Shown one piece after another: positions 19,601-31,700 of a DNA stretch of 43,968 bases. The position numbers and the translations under genes are program-made. The stretch is from a virus: positions 1-43,968 of IMG/VR virus record IMGVR_UViG_3300020457_000021; one strand, 5' to 3'. The notes under the pieces are model-generated. The model saw nothing but the letters and a program-made list of their open reading frames with translations. It was not told where the DNA came from and did no database searches. The number at the start of each line of letters is the position of its first letter. Within the stretch, counting starts at the first letter, position 1.

Positions 19601-21162
19601 TGTAGTGTTAATGATGTAGTTGTAGTACCGATTCCAGCAATACTCTCAGTTCCTGGTGCAAAATTTACAAATCCAGAAGCACCACTATACTTTCCTTTAA
19701 CATGGTCATTTTCCTGTACAGTTGCTTCAAGACTAAGAGATACCTTACTAAAAGTAGTGATATCAAATAATCTAACTTCATAAGTTGTTGATATACCTGA
19801 ACTATTTTGATTCCAATCATATACTCTTGCTTTACCTATAACTTCTGTTCCAGATTCTGGATATTTAGTATCTGCTAATCTTTTATTCAATAAATTGACA
19901 GTACTTTGAGTAGTTCCATATCCAGTAATTGGAGCTCCAAAAGTATTATTAATTTCTACTACATTTCCAATTTGAATTGGAAGTGTGGCATTCTCCTTTG
20001 ACTGTATACTTCTTGTTTTAGGAACATCTATAGAAGTAGTATATGGATTATCTATTCTGTACCCTTTAACATATGCTCTACCTGGAGAAATACTTAAGCA
20101 GAAGAAATCATCAGTTGGAGTGTTCCCACTCTGAGTTAATTCGTTTTCAAAGAATAATCCCCTATTTCCTAATCTATCATTAAGACTTTCTCTAATATCA
20201 ATAGAAAATGGTTTTACATAATAGTCACCAGATTCGTCATATGTTCTTTTTGCTAATGCATCTTCAACAAATGCAAATTGTGGATCATCACCTTTTTCAA
20301 ATTTGAATATTTCACCTTTTTGAATTCTAAGTAATTCAACAAAATTCTTATCATCGGCATCCGTTAGAAGTTTCTTGCCTAATTTTAATTCAATAGCGAA
20401 TCTATCTGCACCAGGAGCAGCTTCATTTGAGAATCCTTGAGCATTATCATATAAATCCTTATTTGATGTAGTAGCAGTAATTATTTTTTCTGAAATGCTA
20501 AATCCGACCTTATATGAAGGTGAATTACTATATTGATCTAATATTAATGTTTCTGTTGGAACTTTTATAAAGTATCCTCTAATAAAATATATTCCTTCAC
20601 TAATTGAAGCAGAAGATCCAGTTTTTGTTGCACCACTATCAATACACTTAGCAAAAGTAGCATTTGCCTCAATTTTAGTATTACTATAATCAATATCACT
20701 AAGTGTTATTAAATTTTCTCCATCTAAAAACTCTCTAGTACTATTATCAGTACCTGAAGAATTATACTTAACATATAATGTGTCAAATTTATCAGTAGAT
20801 TCTACTTCAGTAAGTCTATTAACAACTGTAGCAGTAACTCCAGAAGTTTCTCCTTTAATCTTAATATTTTTTGTTGCTAATACATCAGTATATGAATTGA
20901 CAGTTACATTTAAAAATGATGATTCTAATCTTACTGAAGTGTAGTTAGTATCATAACTTATACCACCAGGAATAACTACAGAACCTTCTTTAAAGAAATA
21001 TTGACCAAACTTCTCTATCTGATTATGAAGTATTGATTGCAGCGTAGTAAGTTCCCTTGCTTGGATAGGAAATCCAGGCTTAAACAACACCTTATTATAA
21101 TTTTTACTATCATCGAAATCGTCAAAATATGGCGATACGTTTAAATTGGTATTTTGTGTCAT
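13681..21162 (-). CDS. giant baseplate/fibre structural protein, DUF4815-type N terminus
   Basis: A 2493-aa protein. The N terminus (PYFDDFDDSKNYNKVLFKPG and GFPIQARELTTLQSILHNQI) matches the DUF4815 family seen in large cyanophage virion proteins. The middle is a series of beta-rich segments with many G-I/V-G-T-T motifs. About residues 1985-2005 hold one G-G-x-G-Y repeat (MTDGGTGYAVGDVLV). About residues 2110-2190 hold the module shared with gp15 and gp7 (GYIKIGKELISYE...R...STH). It lies just after gp8, where T4 has genes 9-12, so it may replace gp10-type baseplate-to-fibre connectors. No frameshift is seen over 7.5 kb. Confidence 0.85.
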   Translation of the reverse strand: MTQNTNLNVSPYFDDFDDSKNYNKVLFKPGFPIQARELTTLQSILHNQIEKFGQYFFKEGSVVIPGGISYDTNYTSVRLESSFLNVTVNSYTDVLATKNIKIKGETSGVTATVVNRLTEVESTDKFDTLYVKYNSSGTDNSTREFLDGENLITLSDIDYSNTKIEANATFAKCIDSGATKTGSSASISEGIYFIRGYFIKVPTETLILDQYSNSPSYKVGFSISEKIITATTSNKDLYDNAQGFSNEAAPGADRFAIELKLGKKLLTDADDKNFVELLRIQKGEIFKFEKGDDPQFAFVEDALAKRTYDESGDYYVKPFSIDIRESLNDRLGNRGLFFENELTQSGNTPTDDFFCLSISPGRAYVKGYRIDNPYTTSIDVPKTRSIQSKENATLPIQIGNVVEINNTFGAPITGYGTTQSTVNLLNKRLADTKYPESGTEVIGKARVYDWNQNSSGISTTYEVRLFDITTFSKVSLSLEATVQENDHVKGKYSGASGFVNFAPGTESIAGIGTTTTSLTLQDVKGSFQINEPIILNGKEVGRNVGVVTDYTFDDIKAIHRNSQGLGHIGQVGVNTFAADLSLTRRQAFDPGIEFNITTVEIGTKYGESQVTASSISDFRKYVRVGDLISYGSPTRDYQDTNVNQITAIGVGGTSLTVTGISTVAGICTGAIRPSTPTGVEVLVPTLIQASNPGFRVDFPEDFISSVNLLDSSYIIKKQFTTTSSTASKITIGAADIGDDNLYFEPFSVDNYILSKTTGDKIDLNNSQVTIAAGNKQIEITGLENQEQYVLTATLKRTKLSSKEKTITRCRSLIVDKSSETGAGIGTTTFDDGLTYDRTYGLRVQDEEISLNYPDIHRILGIFESNDNNAAQLPSITVNNASDVFNSNNVVIGEQFIGNKSGALARVVVVSNATKLEFVYENNNEFEIGETITLKTSGIVADINILQKGDRNIAKNYELDQGHRKEYVDIGRIIRRKKIDAPTRQLKIIFDHYTNVEVAGTIETVSSYTDLDYRTEIPFVVDARASDFMDLRPRVSPYSGSGSPFTFNKRDFTASGNENLATNQTVIADYSFYLGRKDRLYLTKDGTFELKQGEPSLQPRLPLPSDDGMEIARFSLKPYMLKPNKSMITEIIPHRRYTMKDIGSLENRIKNLEEYTTLSLLETDTKNLSIKDPNTGLDKFKSGFYVDNFRNHNSHDFTGESKFDIDIARAECRPRSTERNVSLVFETEASTLDPINTDYRWTNFNLESNITKKGTGLTLAYTEEEFLNQPLASRVENLNPFVIARYTGSIELTPSTDYWIDEFLSDTPEVISLGDDIFQAFATVLGVDDRENGGMASAMWQTSDTVWGGTTTTTSTRTEDISLRFNTVERGGFNSPGLRGDWQRTWEQTGTRTTTTSTTTQSGEERDFNLELSARVEETQLGNKVTGIETLFHCRSRNIEVSGTRLKPNTRYYVFMENQNVTRFCVPKLIPITMVNGSFSAGDIIQDVGVSAAVLGQASISFRAAQANHKIGEWNNPSQTYATEPYTQSTLGSTYSSTSNTINVDTFDLADFRAQSRRGFINNGMQLANADGTAEATVALTDGEIELISDEFGNLLFSLHIPEPSVETNPRFNTGLSSIKVTSSPTNELVLDPGEAFAEAQYLAAGQQVNSVQQTLSIRNPVVERVQTGSRALSRVVASSSGAVNNWTDSQVVGVRAINIRETGPWRDPLAQSFMVPGDTHQDGVFLTGGELYFKTKDEDSDVTVQIRELDAAGRPSEIVLPFSTTNITPESVATSTDGSVGTGFTFTTPVYLNPNGMYAIVLLTPTIGWNTFITRMNEPDLISGRLNDKQPTLGSLFKSQNSQLWTESQQEDLKFKLNKAKFVTGTNSLILTNNDLPLGEIRKPNPITAYSKRQTVSIAATTRIFEQGTTIEQTVSNVTTKGSVFATGGPIDIVDGPGIAVTFSHQNTGIGITPLAGNLEYTNVTFTSLTGFGQNAKATVRVAGGTVDRITMTDGGTGYAVGDVLVSGNVGFTGSAIRAVVGVVTTTNTIILDNVESATQVAGSPGIQAGTAVTHYLGSGVKNSVAITPTAVANDAIRDGLTLFVDHKNHGMHGDNNKLKIEDFASEFAPVILQEKIDSDTTVIKVDNVGILTTFEGSPVGAANSGYIKIGKELISYEATNTSTNELTSITRAIDNSLQSTHNTNADVAKYEFSGVSLRKINKTHNIDTRTKTFDSYYVKLSDNNKMFSFTKTGGGKNVKISQNIPFEAITPKINIATPTGTNVIARMKSTSGTSISGSESSFSDKGYEPITLNSINILDTPRIVASKTNEYELLDDSRSLAIELQLATANEDVSPMVDLDTANIIAHSNIIDSNVSDYTTDNRPRIVGEDPNSGIYETKRINLEFASNSLYVQFDGHRKANADFRVFYQLFRNDSQDSQQTYAPFNTDGSSDKLVNPNKKENGFSEYKYTINNTPQFTGFKIKVVMTSTDQAKPPRLKNFRAIALRAFEVDS

Positions 21163-21165
21163 TTG

Positions 21166-22728
21166 TTAGAACTCTACTACGATTTTTAGCTCTTCTTTTT
21201 GTGATTTAGACCTAGTTATAGGTGCTCTATTGTCAACATAGATAATTTCACCAGAATATGGTTCAACATCAGGATTTGCCTTTCCATTATCAAAAGTTTG
21301 ACCAAACTGAATAACTTTATTATTAATAGTTTGACTTGAGCCATCGAATGTATTATCTATACTCAAAGCAGTACCCACTCCTACGTTGATAACTGTTCCA
21401 ATACCAGCTTGTGTGGAATTAGTAAAATCTAAGACTTTATATCCATAACCACTAAGTTCAGAAAGACCTGATGGTTGGTAATATCTCAAAACACCAGTAT
21501 CACTACTGTATGAAGCAACATAACCAACTGCAGTAGAACCAACACCAACAGTTTGTGTTATTATTTCATTGTTTGGATAATCACCAATTTCTGGATTTGC
21601 CATTTTCAACGCACTAAGACTAGTTGCAGTTGACACATCCAATACTTCAGTTTTACTAGCAAATACAGTTGGGTTCTTTACGATTCCTATTCTAGAAAAA
21701 TCATTGCCAATAATATAATCAGCATTAGTATCATACTTAGAGTAAACCATTACTCTATGACCACCCAATTCCCTATAAATGTCATATCCATGACCACCTT
21801 TTGGTGGAATTGGAACTTCAAATGTTGCATTTAACCCTGAATCAACTGTAATAGCATTACCAGTTGCATCTACGTTCAATCCAACAGCACCAGTAACCAT
21901 TCTTACAAATGCTCTAGTATAATTCTTTCCACCAGCAGTTACAGTGGCAGTAGATACCTCATTATTAGCAATAGTAATAGTAACTTCACCTCCAGTACCA
22001 TCACCAAGAATCGGAAGTCTAACTGTTGATCCTTCCTTTAAAGTATAATTAATTCCCCTATTTGTAATAGCTACAGTCTCAATTTTTCCAGTTTGAGAAG
22101 CATTTTTTACTGTTTCTGTATTGGCATCGCCCCATTTCTTTGGTAATGGTATATATTTTTCAGTAGCAAACTTTATAACATCAGCAGGAGAAATAGTATA
22201 GAGATATTTCCATACATACCCATCTTGTGCTGTTACGGAAGCAGCTTGAGGAATAGTAGAAACAAAATTTGGTTCAACTACAGATTTCTTTCCACGAGGG
22301 TTTTCTGGATCTTGACCATTGTTTATACAAAGATATACCTTATATTCAGAATTAATGACAACATATTTTGCTTCATATAGAGTACTAGACGATAATTGAG
22401 GAGCAGTATTAACACTATCATAATTATGCTTGTACATATCATAGGTAGATCCAGACTGCCAATCATACCTTGGAACTACTCTAGCAATGTCTTCCGAAGT
22501 AATCCTCTTCATAAACATCATACTATCATGATAACCATACTCCTGTTCAAAGGAATCTTTTGGTTCTTGTGGCCAATCAGCATTACCATAATTTGGAATA
22601 GTAACGTTAGCAGGATTGGGATGTCCTAAGAATGTGTAATAATTAGCAGTTGTCCCAATACCTGTAAAACTTTGTACAAAAGTTTCAGCATTCAATATTC
22701 GAAACTGATCAGAGATTATTGCTGGCAT
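21166..22728 (-). CDS. gp8: gp8 baseplate wedge protein
   Basis: A 520-aa member of the T4 gp8 family (T4 334 aa), a wedge component binding gp7 and gp10. Residues 1-205 show the family signature, including YDWQSGSTYDMYKHNY near 88-103 and GYVWKYLYTISPADVIKF near 170-187. About residues 217-280 carry two G-x-N-Y beta repeats (ITNRGINYTL, VTAGGKNYT) like those of gp14 and gp7. It starts 36 bases after gp7 with a TATAAATA promoter in the gap, and ends 3 bases before the 2493-aa gene. Confidence 0.92.
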   Translation of the reverse strand: MPAIISDQFRILNAETFVQSFTGIGTTANYYTFLGHPNPANVTIPNYGNADWPQEPKDSFEQEYGYHDSMMFMKRITSEDIARVVPRYDWQSGSTYDMYKHNYDSVNTAPQLSSSTLYEAKYVVINSEYKVYLCINNGQDPENPRGKKSVVEPNFVSTIPQAASVTAQDGYVWKYLYTISPADVIKFATEKYIPLPKKWGDANTETVKNASQTGKIETVAITNRGINYTLKEGSTVRLPILGDGTGGEVTITIANNEVSTATVTAGGKNYTRAFVRMVTGAVGLNVDATGNAITVDSGLNATFEVPIPPKGGHGYDIYRELGGHRVMVYSKYDTNADYIIGNDFSRIGIVKNPTVFASKTEVLDVSTATSLSALKMANPEIGDYPNNEIITQTVGVGSTAVGYVASYSSDTGVLRYYQPSGLSELSGYGYKVLDFTNSTQAGIGTVINVGVGTALSIDNTFDGSSQTINNKVIQFGQTFDNGKANPDVEPYSGEIIYVDNRAPITRSKSQKEELKIVVEF

Positions 22729-22745
22729 TGCTATAGTTTTTTGAT

Positions 22746-22753
22746 TATTTATA
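22746..22753 (-). promoter_or_regulatory. late promoter TATAAATA before gp8
   Basis: An exact late-promoter match on the minus strand in the 36-base gap between gp7 and gp8, 18 bases before the gp8 start. The leader would be about a dozen bases. It restarts transcription after the 11-kb gp7 gene. Confidence 0.65.
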
Positions 22754-22764
22754 CAGTATTTTGA

Positions 22765-25700
22765 TTATGTTGATTCTCTTAGACCCAATAGTCTAGAGAC
22801 ATAGGCACTAGTTGATAGTCCAATTTGATAATTTGAGTCATTAAGATTACCTACACCATTTTGAGTATAAGCATTAAATGACTTAGAATTAGCATTTCTA
22901 TTTACATTTATAACACCCCAAGTATAAGTACCTGCGTTTTTATGCCCAGTTGCTCCAGGAATTACAGATTCTAAACCTGCAGTAGTTATTCCTACTTGAT
23001 GATCCTGAACATTACATGTAACACGAACAGTAGATGATCCTGCACCAGTTGGTTGATGCTCATGATGATATACTTGGTACACACTATTTAAGAACTGTGT
23101 TCCAATACCTACTGTAGTAGCAGTATTAACACCAACAGCAGTAACTCCAATGCTAGGTGAACCAAGGTTGGTATTATCAATTACAAAGTAGTCACCAGTT
23201 GCAAGACCTGATTTAGTCTTTGCTGCAACAATATTTGGATGTGGAATTAGATCATATATGATCTGATGTGTTGTGACACCAGCATTAGTAATAGTTGCTG
23301 TTTGAATTCCAATTACTAATCCATAATCACCATCATAAGTAACTTTTTCAATTTTTTCTTCAACACTTCCTTCTGGTTCAATCAATACTACTGGTGGATT
23401 TGCACTACTATATGCAGCACCAACATTAGTCAAAGTAATTGAAGTAACAATTCCAGCAGTTATGTTTGCAGTACCAGTAGCAGTTGTTCCTACTCCATAA
23501 CCTTGTTCTGGCATTGGTTGTATAGAAACTTGAGGTGCAGATGTGTATCCAAATCCACCATCTGTAATAGTAATAGTAGAAATGGTCCCACTTAACGAAA
23601 CACTAGCAGTAGCAAAAGCAGGTCTAGTTACATCTTGAGAAATTATTCTAATATCATTTAAATTTTGTGCCAAATCATCAGTATGTGAGAATGTTGGATA
23701 TGTATTCTTCACATATATCTTATTATCGGTTGAACTAACATCTTTAATAATATTTGTAGATGGAGTTAATTGGGGAGCCCAAGAAACTCTAGATTTTGAA
23801 ATGTATACACCATCTATAACCATATCTGATGTTTGCTTACACCATTTAATTGGTCTTTCAAAACCATCTGTTCTAATTCCAACTCCGCCATAAACCTGTG
23901 TTTGTACTGAATCAGAAGATAATAACTCATAAATTTTTCTTTCATCTTGTGCTGTAGTCCAAGATGGAATTTTACTTACATCATCAGTTCTCCATTCCTG
24001 TAAAGTTAGACCATCACCTTCTTTAACTGTTTGGTCAACATCAACACTTAAGTAATCTTCTGTAGAAGCAACATACAAATATATTCTAAGTTTGCTTCCA
24101 GGTTTTGGTGCTTCAATAAATTTTATCCTAGTACCACCATTAAACTCATAATCTTGATTTGGTTGTTGTAAAACATCATTTATGAAGATGAATAAATTAT
24201 TAGCAAGAACAATTCCAGAATCCTGCATTGCTCTAATACTATAGTATTCTTTATTAACAATAGTTCTTGTAATTAAGAAACTCTTTCTAAACCCATTGAA
24301 TAGACTACTAAAATCATCTAATTCTAATAACTGTCCAACAGTCCATCCAGAGAATTTATCTTGATGTCTATTCTTAACAGTTAAAGTAAATCTAGAAGTA
24401 CTAATTCCTGGTGTGTATGGTGGATCTATATGTAATACATCATTAACTGAATATCCAACTCCAGGATCATTCAAATTGTAAGATATAGCACTACCTGCTA
24501 CTCCTACAGTAAGATCGACAGTAGCTCCAGATCCATTTCCACCAATTAATGGTACATTCTTCCAAGGAGAAGGTGCATCAATGATAATTGTAGGCATATC
24601 AGTTGATGTATAACCAGTTCCTGCATTTGCTATTGTTAATCCACTAACCATTCCATTAGAAATTGTAGCAGTTATAGAAGCACCAATACCTGCTCCTGCT
24701 CCAACATTAACTGTTATAGTATCATCGGTTTTTGCAGTAATAGCAGTCTGTATACCAGAAACTGGATCAGTTGATCTTGGATAAGTTTTATTGCTAGTGT
24801 AATTGTCTCTTGAACATTGAAATTCTAATGTATCATTGGCAATTGCTACTGTATTACTTGTAGTTAGTCCATGATTAGGAATGGTTAATACCAAATTTCC
24901 AGTTGTTGAATTATATGTTGCGTATGTTGGTGTATGTGTTCCACTTCCATTATCTGTAACTGAATTAGTACCTGCACTTACAAATCTATGTTCATAATGA
25001 GACTCGGTTGTTGCAACACTTACACTAGGTGCCTCTAAATACCCTGTTCCGCTATTTCCAATGCTTACAGATGCAATCGTACCACCAACACCTATTACAC
25101 ACGTTGCAGTCGCTCTGAATGAGGACTGTATCCCAGATCCAGGAGTAACATCAAACTCATTTATTATTCCACCTTGTGGAAGGTCTTGAGTAGCACCTGC
25201 TATCTTTCCAGTTGGAGAATAAGTACCAGCAAATGTGATAGAATTTCCAGCACCTGCAATAGTATAATCAGACTTATTCAAACTTGATCCACCTTCACCA
25301 TGATGTGGATCTTGGAATATATTATTAACTAGAACGAATCCATAATTTGTAGTTATACCAGCATCAGCTGTTAATGTTAACATATCAACATTATTAGAAT
25401 ATAACATAAATTCATCTTCTTCACTATCAAAACTCTCAGATATATCATCAAAAATGAAGTTGTTATCATACTTTAATCTATAGAATGATCTACCATCAAA
25501 ACTTGACTTATTACTGAATATACTTGTAGATCCAATACCTGCACTATATCCATATGGAGCATCAATAAAGTGAATGCTACCATCTTGAATTCTATAATCA
25601 CCAGAAAGGACAGTTACACCAGCACCAGTGGTATGTGCAGCAGCTACAGTACCCATTGCACCCCTAGTCACACTTAATGCTTGTGTAGACCCCAAACTAA

Positions 25701-28700
25701 CTGTTGCATCACCAGGTGTAGTTCCTATTCCTACTAAATTAACTTTTACGATCTCATTTTCAATCTTAAGTAAGGAATTTCCTTTTATCTTAGCAGTATC
25801 ATCTAGGAATAATGTTTCCGTTCCTATACCAGCACTAGTTTGTAGTCCAACAGATAAATTCCTAACAAATGCTAATGGACTTTGTATAATATTATCAATA
25901 GAGATCATAACTCTATTAGTAGCTAATTCTGGAGGAACAGCAAATGTATGAGTATTTCCCACTCCAACTATGTTTGTAATAGTATGAGCAGTTCCAGCAT
26001 TTGCATTAACTTTGCTTGATGCTATTTTAAATGTATTTTTACTTTCTTTAATTACATAAACCTTACTTCCTAATGAAACTTGACCACCGCCACCATTATC
26101 AACCTTAATAGCAGTTGTATCAGCACTATAATCTAACTCTTCACCAGTATTAAATTCATGGTCATTGATTGTAATTACTCCAGTAGAAGTATCAATTCCA
26201 ACAGAAGGTTGAACTGTTTTATAGAATAATCTTTCAGTACTTACTCCTGTGTTTGGTTGACCTGGAGTGTCAATAGTATAAAGTGCAAATGTAGTTAATC
26301 CTACAACTTGGCCACCAGTAGTCGTCGTGAATCCAGTAAATTGATCGCTAATATCCTTCAATAAAAGAACTTTATTTGTTCTTGATTCGTTATAATCAGT
26401 AAGAACTTTTCCATTAAATGTAATAATCTTTGATAGGGTATTAGTTGTAGTGTCTGGATCTTCAAGTCCCATGTCATAATAATACCTACACCAAACTGAA
26501 GCATCACTCTCAAGTTCAATTTTTAAAGAAATATCACCTGCAAACGTACTCATACCTGTATTAGAAACTGCTGGAATAATTTCTAAGTCTGCAAATGGTT
26601 TATAACCAGATATGTGTCCTAAACTTGTAATAGGTTCTTTCCAAGTATCATAAGGAACCTCACCCTTAATTGCATAAGAGAACCTCTGATAATAATCATT
26701 ATCATGCAATCTTTGATCATTATGACTTAATTTTCCTTTATCTGTCTGCCAATTTGTTGCTTTAGATACTAAACTATCGACTTCTAAATCAAAATTAAAA
26801 TCATATACATTTTGAATTATAGATTTTGAACTTCTAAGAGAACTTTCAATTTTATCCTTTTCTTTAAATTTACCTACAACATTTTTCAATTTTAATGTTT
26901 GAGAATCTTTATTCCAACCATCTTTGGCAACAAATCCATATGTTAAACCATCAGAAGATGATATTTTCTCTCCTTCAAGGAATTGAACTTTTTTAACATT
27001 TGCTTCATATCCTGCTAAATCTACTGCCTTAATTACTCTACCAAACTCACTTGTATTGTCATAATTTCCTGCTGTACTTCCTATACCAGAAATAGAGTAC
27101 TTAACACTTGCATTACCACCAAGTGTATTGATTCCCGTAACTGTAAAGTACTGATAATCATAATCACTGGAATTATATCCATCACCATCATCAGTTATGT
27201 CTATATTTTCAACAAAAATTAGATCTCCTAAAGAAAATGGGAAATTTTCACTAGTAAATCCAGCAATAGGCTCTCTTATTCTTATTTCATTAGTTTGGAA
27301 TTGATCACAAGTTGCACCTATCGCTGCAACACCATTTGAGTTAATAGTAGGAATTATCTTTATATTTTCAGAAATACCAGTATCATTTTGAATAACATCA
27401 ACACTGGATACAGAATTTCCGACCAAATGAGTATCGGTTTTAATTACAGTATTACCAATAGCAACTGTTACTGGTGGAGAAGTATAATTATTTCCTCCAG
27501 TAGTAACCCCAATAGAATCTAAAGTATATACATCTCTCAACTTCAATACAACAAATGGATCAGCTTTAGGTGTTAATGTTTTATCATTAGTAAACTCAAG
27601 ACCTTGATCAGAAATTTGAACTCCATTTATTTGACCTATTTCATTAGATTCTTCAGAAAATACAGCGTCAAAACCAACAGTAGTTCCAATAGAAACTATT
27701 CTACTTAAAGTATCAGTATCTACTACATTATTAATTCTTACGGAGTGGACTCCACCTTTTTCTGTTTTAGAATTTGTAGTATAGAATGCACTACTAAATC
27801 CACTAGAAGAATATGAAGTAGTTTCAGCAGCTCCAACTAATGTAATAGCAAATGTAGTTGTTCCGATACCAGCAGAAACTTTATGATCTTTATTGAATAA
27901 TGACTCAACTACATTAATATTTGAATAATTTCTTACCTCAGTATTGGTAGCAGATTCATAAGTATTTACGTAATTTGAACCAACTCCTTCAACTTGATAA
28001 TAAATGTTATCTGGGAATGATTCATCAATATCTAAAATAATTTTTCCAGAACTTCCATCACCAAATGCACCTTCTCTTGTAACTGAAGATGAATCATATT
28101 TAGATATAAAGTTTTTATCATTATAGAAATTAATATCATAGTTCGTCAAACTAGAATCTGATACATCCAGAGTTACAATACTACCTCTATAGAAACTTAA
28201 AGGTGGATTTACACTAGCAATTGTATGAGTTCCTGAACCTTGAGTCGTAAACTTAATGCCTTCGTATGCAGGTTTATTTGCATTATATGCATTTTCCGCA
28301 AGTCTAATTACATCATCAGATATTCTAACAGCATAATAAATCCCATTATTTACCAATGGAGTTGCTGGATTTGCTGAACTATAAACAATAATATCACCAG
28401 TTGTTAATTTGTGATCTGGAATTGTAATTTCATGAATAGTTGTAGTAACAGCAGTTGAAACAAATTGTTTTTCATTAGATGTTAGTTTCTTAATATCATC
28501 GTTATACTTAAATGTTATTGAATCTGTTCTATTAGAAGTAACATTTAAAGAAATAATATCATTTAATTCTAATGAATGAATTGAATCTAATATTAATCTA
28601 CCTTCTCTTTTTATTGATTTGCCAGTTATATTTTCAGGAATAGACTCAAATCTATGATCACTACCATTAACTGTTGAGAAATAAACACGAGATGTTGTAA

Positions 28701-31700
28701 ATCCAAGTTCTTGAGATACTCCCGTTTTTTCTGTTGCTATTCCAATAAATTCATCATTCAATTTGACACAATATAATTTACTGAAATCTTTGAAATCCAT
28801 TTCAGTTCCACCATATTCTCTAGTTCCTTTTAAGGTACTACCAACAGCAACATATGATAATTCTTGACCAGTTACAAATGGATGATTTGGTGCATATATT
28901 GCTCTTGCTGGTACAGTCTTACTTTGAGTAAAACTACCAGCATATCCAACAATTACATCAACAGCAGTACTTCCTATTCCTACAGATCTTTGGCCATCAA
29001 AATTAAACCTTTTAACTTCTTCTATATTTTTATTCTGGGTTGTTTTATCTACTTGGAAAGTAAATTCTAATGGTTTTTTAATAACATCTACACCTACCGC
29101 ATGAGTGGTACCACTAGTACCATTATGTAATCTAGCAACTCTATATCTGTTATTGAATTGATCCTTATTAAGGATTAGCATTTGCTCACTCTGCATTTCA
29201 ATAACATCACCAACTCTAAATCTATCAGTATTAGTTGGTTCGCTAAGAGATATAAATGTAGATACTCCAGTTACAGAAGTTGCAGCAATAGCGACAGATA
29301 CTATGGTTGTGGTTGTTTTTACACCTACTGTCCTATTTCCCTCAATGTAACTATAAAAAGCAGAACTAACTCCAACAATTTCAGCAGAATCTCCATCAAT
29401 ATAATTATGAGGAAGAGTACTAAAAGCAGTTACAGTCTTACCTTTAATAGCAAATTTCAAATTATCTGATGTTATTGCACTTGTTGCTATAGATACTATA
29501 TTTTTACCAAAAATTTTATCAATTGTTCCACTTACAGCACCAGAATTTGTAAATGTTAATGTATCACCTACTTTATAGGAATTACCAGGATCATCAACAA
29601 ATACAGTTGTTACTCCAGAAGATCTTATAGAATCGATCTTTAAAAGTGGATTAGATGCTAATTGATTTGATACAAACTTATACTTAGTAGTAGGGTTATC
29701 GAATCCTAAGTGAGTTATACTTCTTTTATATTCACCAGTATTAATATATTCGTCAGATTGGTCAATTAATGTATCATAATTAAACTTATCAGATTCATTA
29801 TGATGTTTAAATGGCAAATATGGGAATTTTGGACTAGAACTAGTAGAATCGTTTATAGTTGAATAATAACAATAAATTCCATCAGGATAATCATCATTAA
29901 ATTCCCATCTACCATTAAATTCATCTAAATCTCCGCTTCCTTTACTAAAATAAAAGTCTTCTATAAAATAATCAGTAGGATAATTTGGTCTAATACCAGT
30001 ATCAGAAACTGGATTGGAAATATAACTAGACCTCATTGGTCTAATTTCATTAGCACTGAAATCTTTTCCGTATGGAGCATAAATTGGGTTTCCATCGTAA
30101 GCCCAACCAATAATTTTTGAATGCTCTCTTTGGTCTACTGGTTTTTCTTCACCATTACCCTTTAAGTTGTCACCAATATCTTCACGAATCTTTTTAGGTA
30201 CGAAGAAAGAAGCAAGTTTATTCCCTTTAGTTGATCTAAGTTGAACTGCATTATAAGTACTATCATCTATTACATGTTCATATCGCTTTACATTATTAAT
30301 TCTCCATTCATGAATATTACAGTTAAATAATGCTCCCAATCCAGCAGGAACAATTCTTATAGTAGTTTCACCTTGAATATAATTTTTTCCAGGAGCAATA
30401 ACAGTTACAGAATCTATTTTTCCATCAACAATATTTGCTTTTAACTTAGCTAGTTTACCAGCACCAACAACCTCAAGGACTGGTGGGGTTGTATATTCGG
30501 ATCCACCATCTATAACATTAACACTATCTACTTTACCACCAAATCCAATAGATACTCCAATAATTGCACCCTTTCCAGTAAATAAATCAATTTTTGGTTG
30601 TCTTATGTGGTTAACTATATTAGTAACACCATAACCAACACCACCTTTTCTAATAAAGACATTATCAACCTTACCTTTTATAATTGGAATTGCTTTAGCA
30701 GCAGAATATGAAGGAAGAACAGTACTTCCCACACCAACAGCAGTAACACCATCAATATTTACTTTAATTTCTGGATAATCGAATGTATGAGTACCAACTC
30801 CAATTGTAGACATATTTACATACGTCTTATTTCTATAATTTGTATTACTATCACTTAATTTGAATTTATCACTATCAATAACAGTAATTGTATAGTGTGT
30901 TGAAGTAGATAATCCAGTAATTACTGTACCACCATTAGAATATGATACAACATCACCACTAGCAAAGTTATGATTTCTAGCATATATGTAATCATCATGA
31001 GTATTGATTCCAACAAAAGTAGTTAAAATTCCAGACCTATTTTCTGGTGGATATTTCTGAGCATCTATCTCTACCTTATTATAACCAAAATTAGATCCTG
31101 ATGTCTTAACTACAATTTCACTTATTTTCTTTCTTTTTCTTTTAGCCGTGAATGTATGAGTTCCAGATCCATCATCTAAGAAATTAATCAAGAATTTTTT
31201 ATTTAATGCCCTTTCTCTTGTTATTGCAAGTGAAAATTCAGTATCATCAGTTTTTGCAACAAAATACGTTGTACCATCTATTAAAAATGTTGTAGCTCCA
31301 ACTCCTGCTGCATTATAATTTAATTGAGCATTAGTACTAGCAATACCAACAGCAGAACCTGTTGTAGTATATACAATCTCCTCTCCATCTAAAAATCTAT
31401 GTGTTTCACCAGTAGGAAGAGTAATTTTTCCAATTGTAGTTGCTGTACCAACACTAGCTTCTCCAACTGAAACTGAATGTGTAAATGCTTGCAATCTTGC
31501 TTGACATTCTGCACCTACACCATTACCTCCAGTTATTGATACTGCAGGTGGTGCATAATAGTCCCATCCACTTTCTGTAACTACAATTTCGGATACTTTT
31601 CCATCACTCAAATGAACATTACAATCTATAGCACTTCCTTCACTATCTCCAACTGAAACATTTGGTGGATTTATAACATCATAGTCACTTCCACCAGTTA

